DNA of 24,174 nt from an uncultured Fenollaria sp. (lineage in GTDB: Bacteria > Bacillota > Clostridia > Tissierellales > Peptoniphilaceae). Below, one piece after another: positions 21,724 through 24,174 of this stretch. How positions within the stretch are numbered: position 1 is the stretch's first letter; each line of letters begins with the position of its first letter. The notes under the pieces were generated by a model. It searched no databases, was not told the DNA's origin, and was given only the letters and a program-made list of their open reading frames with translations. The stretch spans positions 1-24,174 of the forward strand of contig NZ_CAMJVK010000027.1 of NCBI RefSeq assembly GCF_946221515.1, read 5' to 3'. A program made the translations under genes and the position numbers.

Positions 21724-23293
21724 TAACAGAGAGTACAGAGAAAACAGAAGCCCGAGAAAAGCGCCTCAAGACGATTATAACGAATACAACGAGTATAACG
21801 AGTACAATGACAACAGCTATGACGACAGCTATGATGATGGCTATGACAATGACAACAGCTATGACGACAGCTATGATGATGGCTATGACAATGACGACAG
21901 CTATGACGACAGCTATGACGATGGCTATGACAATGATGATAACTATGACGATAGCTACGATGACAGCTATGACAATAATTATGATGATGGATATGACAAT
22001 GATGATAGCTATGATGATGATTACGACGATAATTATGACGATGGCTACGATGCAGGCTACGCACCTAGAAGAGATAGAGGCTACGATGACGGCTACGACG
22101 ACTATGATGATGGCTACGACGACGGATATGGCCCAGCTTACAGAGCAAAACCTGCAAACACAAAGCCTATAATCATAGGAGTTATTGCTGCGATATTCTT
22201 AGTGCTAGCTATCATCTTTGTTCCTAAGATCATCTACACATTAAAGCCAGACGCAGTTATCAGCACTAAGGACATGGATATAATTATTGATGTCAAGGGC
22301 TTTGACGGCCACGCAGTTGCGAGCGGCTCACTCACTGGCATGCCTGAGATTACTGACACAAAGCTTAAAGACAAAAACTACGAAATTTTAGACAGTATAA
22401 GTTACGGTGACATCGAATTTGACAAAAACGAGGGCCTTAAGAACGGCGACAAGATCGTAGCTAAAGTTAAGCTTGTTTCTGAAAAGTTTAAGCTAAAATT
22501 TGACAGCGACACTATTGAAAAGGAAATGACAGTTGAAGGACTTGCAGAACTTGTTAATAGCTTTGCTGAGCTACCAGACGATTTCACTGACAGACTTGAC
22601 AAGAGAGCTAACAAGAGCATCTACGACTCACTATATAAGCCAGATGGACTTAAGATAGAAAGACTTGCTCTGATGGAAAAGCCAATGGACGAAGCAGAGA
22701 TCTACGAAGTAAGCAACTCATACGAAGCAAAGTCAAGATACAGACTACTTGGTGTTTACAAGGCAAGCTTCAACGAAAGCGACTGGTGGAGCGGTACTAA
22801 GCACAGAAAAACTCAGTACTACATCATGGATAGCTACAACTTCCAAAAGGCTAACGGCAAGGTAATATCTGAGTTCTACTTCGATGGTTACTACAATAAC
22901 TACGACGAACTAGTTAATAACCTTGGCTTCAAGGGCTATCAACTTTTAGATGAAAAGAAAGCCAAAGAAGAGCCAAAAGAAGAAAAAACTGACGATAAAG
23001 ATGATGACGATGACAAAGATGATAAAGAAGAAAAAGATGATGAAGATGATCAAGACGAAGCAAAAGCAGAAACAAACGACATCGGCAAAACATTCTACGT
23101 TAAAAACGAAGGCAATCTAAGAGAAGACTACTCACTAGACGCAGACGTTATCGTAAAGCTTTCAGACGGAGCAGAAGTAACAGTTAACGACGAAAAGCAT
23201 ACAGACGACGGAAGAACTTGGTATTTAGTTGATGCGGTGGATATTGACGGAATGAGTTATTCAGGATGGATTTCGAGCCGCGTGCTTAGATAA
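21707..23293 (+). CDS. Single-pass membrane protein with Asp/Tyr-rich N-terminal tail and extracellular SH3-like domain
   Basis: A 528-residue protein. Residues 1-35 are rich in Asn, Glu and Tyr (EYNEYNEYN). Residues 36-77 hold three 14-residue units of the type SYDDSYDDGYDND, and Asp/Tyr-rich sequence continues to about 145. One membrane helix spans about 154-180 (PIIIGVIAAIFLVLAIIFVP). An extracellular domain follows, then a Lys/Asp/Glu linker (about 423-458) and an SH3-like domain at 460-528 (GNLREDYSLDADVI...WYLV...GWISSRVL), as in wall-binding proteins. ATG 21707 follows AAGGT at good spacing; ATG 21701 is also possible. The same frame is open upstream to 21374, but that part overlaps the real tail of the previous gene. 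Function unknown; wall attachment is inferred. Confidence 0.82.
   Translation: MTNQDNNREYRENRSPRKAPQDDYNEYNEYNEYNDNSYDDSYDDGYDNDNSYDDSYDDGYDNDDSYDDSYDDGYDNDDNYDDSYDDSYDNNYDDGYDNDDSYDDDYDDNYDDGYDAGYAPRRDRGYDDGYDDYDDGYDDGYGPAYRAKPANTKPIIIGVIAAIFLVLAIIFVPKIIYTLKPDAVISTKDMDIIIDVKGFDGHAVASGSLTGMPEITDTKLKDKNYEILDSISYGDIEFDKNEGLKNGDKIVAKVKLVSEKFKLKFDSDTIEKEMTVEGLAELVNSFAELPDDFTDRLDKRANKSIYDSLYKPDGLKIERLALMEKPMDEAEIYEVSNSYEAKSRYRLLGVYKASFNESDWWSGTKHRKTQYYIMDSYNFQKANGKVISEFYFDGYYNNYDELVNNLGFKGYQLLDEKKAKEEPKEEKTDDKDDDDDKDDKEEKDDEDDQDEAKAETNDIGKTFYVKNEGNLREDYSLDADVIVKLSDGAEVTVNDEKHTDDGRTWYLVDAVDIDGMSYSGWISSRVLR
21812..21937 (+). repeat. Three tandem 42-bp coding repeats
   Basis: Units at 21812-21853, 21854-21895 and 21896-21937 encode the 14-residue Asp/Tyr/Ser/Gly motif. 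The first two are identical; the third differs at a few bases, including its first codon. Looser copies continue to about 22060. The near identity suggests recent slippage or recombination, so unit number may vary between strains. Confidence 0.85.
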
Positions 23294-23318
23294 TTTCGCA
23301 TTCGATTTGCGATCTTGG

Positions 23319-23388
23319 CTAGTTTCGAATTCTTTTGTCGCTGCGGAGTGCACTTGCACACCTCACTCCAAAAAATTCTGTACAACGC
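23319..23388 (+). repeat. 3'-UTR hairpin repeat, copy C
   Basis: A 70-bp copy of the repeat at 16177 and 20409. The apical loop after GTGC is ACTT. It lies 25 bases after the stop of the SH3-domain gene and before the terminator at 23492. Upstream, TTTCGCATT (23294-23302) also precedes copy A and the 5188 element. Confidence 0.8.
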
Positions 23389-23491
23389 CAATCTCATCAA
23401 ATCGCTCTGCAAAATACTTGATAGCCAAAATTTGTGAATAAACGAATTTTGCGATGAATCAAATTGCTCAAAATACAATATATATTTTTTT

Positions 23492-23517
23492 AAGAGACCT
23501 TAGCGGGTCTCTTTTTT
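23492..23517 (+). terminator. Terminator of the charged-tail gene pair
   Basis: AAGAGACC (23492-23499) and GGTCTCTT (23506-23513) form a perfect 8-bp stem with a 6-nt loop, running into T6. Confidence 0.88.
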
Positions 23518-23549
23518 GTAGAAAAAATAAAAATATTAAAAAAAGTTAG

Positions 23550-23578
23550 TTGACGCTAACCAAAAATTGTGCTATTAT
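23550..23578 (+). promoter_or_regulatory. Promoter of the last ABC gene, with a palindrome over its -35
   Basis: TTGACG (23550-23555) and TATTAT (23573-23578) are 17 nt apart. The -35 is framed by GTTAG (23545-23549) and CTAAC (23556-23560), an exact inverted repeat that could be an operator. Confidence 0.65.
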
Positions 23579-23592
23579 TATCTTGAAAGGTT

Positions 23593-23622
23593 ATTTCAAT
23601 AATTATAATACTATATTGAAAT
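23593..23622 (+). repeat. Inverted repeat in the leader of the last ABC gene
   Basis: ATTTCAATA (23593-23601) and TATTGAAAT (23614-23622) are exact inverted repeats with a 12-nt centre, ending just before the GAGGTG ribosome site. TTGAAA at 23583-23588 adds a third half-site, which also mirrors TTTCAA at 23594. It may be an operator or a leader hairpin affecting translation. Confidence 0.5.
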
Positions 23623-23633
23623 GAGGTGTTTAT

Positions 23634-24174
23634 ATGATAAAAATTTCTAATTTACACAAATTTTACGGCACAAAAGATAACAGAGCAGAGGTACTTAAAG
23701 GGATTGACCTTGAACTTGAAGATGGCAAGATTATCTGCGTCTTAGGTCCATCTGGCTCTGGCAAGTCAACTTTATTAAATATTTTAGGCGGGATTGAAAC
23801 TATTGACGAAGGCGATGTAAGTGTATTTGATAAGGATCTTAAATCTATGTCAAAGAAGGCACTTGAAAATTACAGGCGCGACTACCTTGGTTTTGTTTTT
23901 CAATTCTACAATCTTATTAGTGATCTTAATCTTCTTGAGAATGTTCAAGTGGGCGAGTATCTATCGAAGGAGCCGCTTGATATAGACGAGCTTCTAAAGG
24001 ATTTGGGACTTGATGAGCACAAGTACAAGTACCCAAATGAAATTTCTGGCGGTCAAGCACAAAGGGCATCCATCGCAAGAGCTATGATTAAGAGCCCAAA
24101 ACTTCTTATCTGCGATGAACCAACTGGAGCACTTGATTATGAGAGCGCAAAAGATGTTTTGTGTTTAATCGAAA
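23634..24174 (+). CDS. ABC transporter ATPase, MacB/BceA/LolD type (partial)
   Basis: The first 180 residues of an ATPase. Motifs: Walker A GPSGSGKST (38-46), Q-loop FVFQFYNLI, signature EISGGQAQRASIARAM, Walker B LLICDEPTGALD. The FQFYNL and DEPTGALD segments are typical of the group that energises FtsX-like permeases (antimicrobial-peptide resistance, lipoprotein release, macrolide export). An FtsX-like permease is expected just beyond the window. ATG 23634 follows GAGGTG (23624-23629). The promoter carries a palindrome over the -35, and the leader has a second inverted repeat, so the gene is probably regulated, as BceAB-type transporters usually are. The C-terminal H-loop lies outside the window. 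Confidence 0.9.
   Translation, partial: MIKISNLHKFYGTKDNRAEVLKGIDLELEDGKIICVLGPSGSGKSTLLNILGGIETIDEGDVSVFDKDLKSMSKKALENYRRDYLGFVFQFYNLISDLNLLENVQVGEYLSKEPLDIDELLKDLGLDEHKYKYPNEISGGQAQRASIARAMIKSPKLLICDEPTGALDYESAKDVLCLIE

Noticed and set aside
21812..22060. Regular repeats resembling a CRISPR array
   Set aside because: The units are contiguous without unique spacers and stay in frame in a coding gene.
21693..22064. His/Ser-rich minus-strand frame
   Set aside because: It is the antisense of the GAC/TAT/GAT codon repeats; the biased composition is a direct consequence of the coding strand.

Overview
The window looks like chromosome from a low-GC Gram-positive anaerobe (Bacillota). I would guess a Tissierellia/Peptoniphilaceae-type anaerobic coccus, but that placement is inference. 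The evidence is AT-rich intergenic DNA with consensus TTGACA/TATAAT promoters, strong AAGGAGG ribosome sites, a compact Gram-positive-type phosphoglucose isomerase, a lipoprotein-dependent ABC importer, and the HydE/HydG/HydF maturation set for [FeFe]-hydrogenase. I see no rRNA, tRNA, CRISPR array or transposase.

Layout. (1) 1-107: start of a response regulator, minus strand, cut by the window edge. (2) 557-2715: pgi, a small cupin and a Crp/Fnr-family regulator, tightly packed. (3) 2780-5170: an MBOAT acyltransferase with an SGNH-type partner, probably for O-acylation of a surface polymer. (4) 5188-5316: a structured intergenic repeat. (5) 5372-6109: a small membrane protein and a conserved hypothetical protein. 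(6) 6128-6651, minus strand: an AbrB-type antitoxin with a RelE/ParE-type toxin. It is divergent from (7) 6774-11197: a PflA-like radical SAM protein followed by hydE, hydG and hydF with overlapping ends. The two promoters stand back to back inside one palindrome. (8) 11259-16097: a promoter, a short cobalamin-type riboswitch with a built-in terminator, and a five-gene peptide/nickel-type ABC importer. The riboswitch suggests cobalt or a corrinoid as substrate. (9) 16098-16748: a gene-free zone of nested repeats. (10) 16749-20294: a heterodimeric ABC exporter. (11) 20719-23293: two overlapping genes for membrane proteins with low-complexity tails of opposite charge. (12) 23634-end: a MacB/BceA-type ABC ATPase, cut by the window edge.

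How the parts connect. The HydEGF block builds the H-cluster of an [FeFe]-hydrogenase whose structural gene is not in this window. The importer behind it is a separate, riboswitch-controlled unit. Three copies of a roughly 70-bp hairpin-forming repeat (16177, 20409 and 23319) each lie between the last stop codon of an operon and its terminator, so they are probably transcribed as 3' untranslated RNA. The least explained items are the riboswitch-controlled Nik/Opp-type importer, the oppositely charged membrane-protein pair, and this repeat family.
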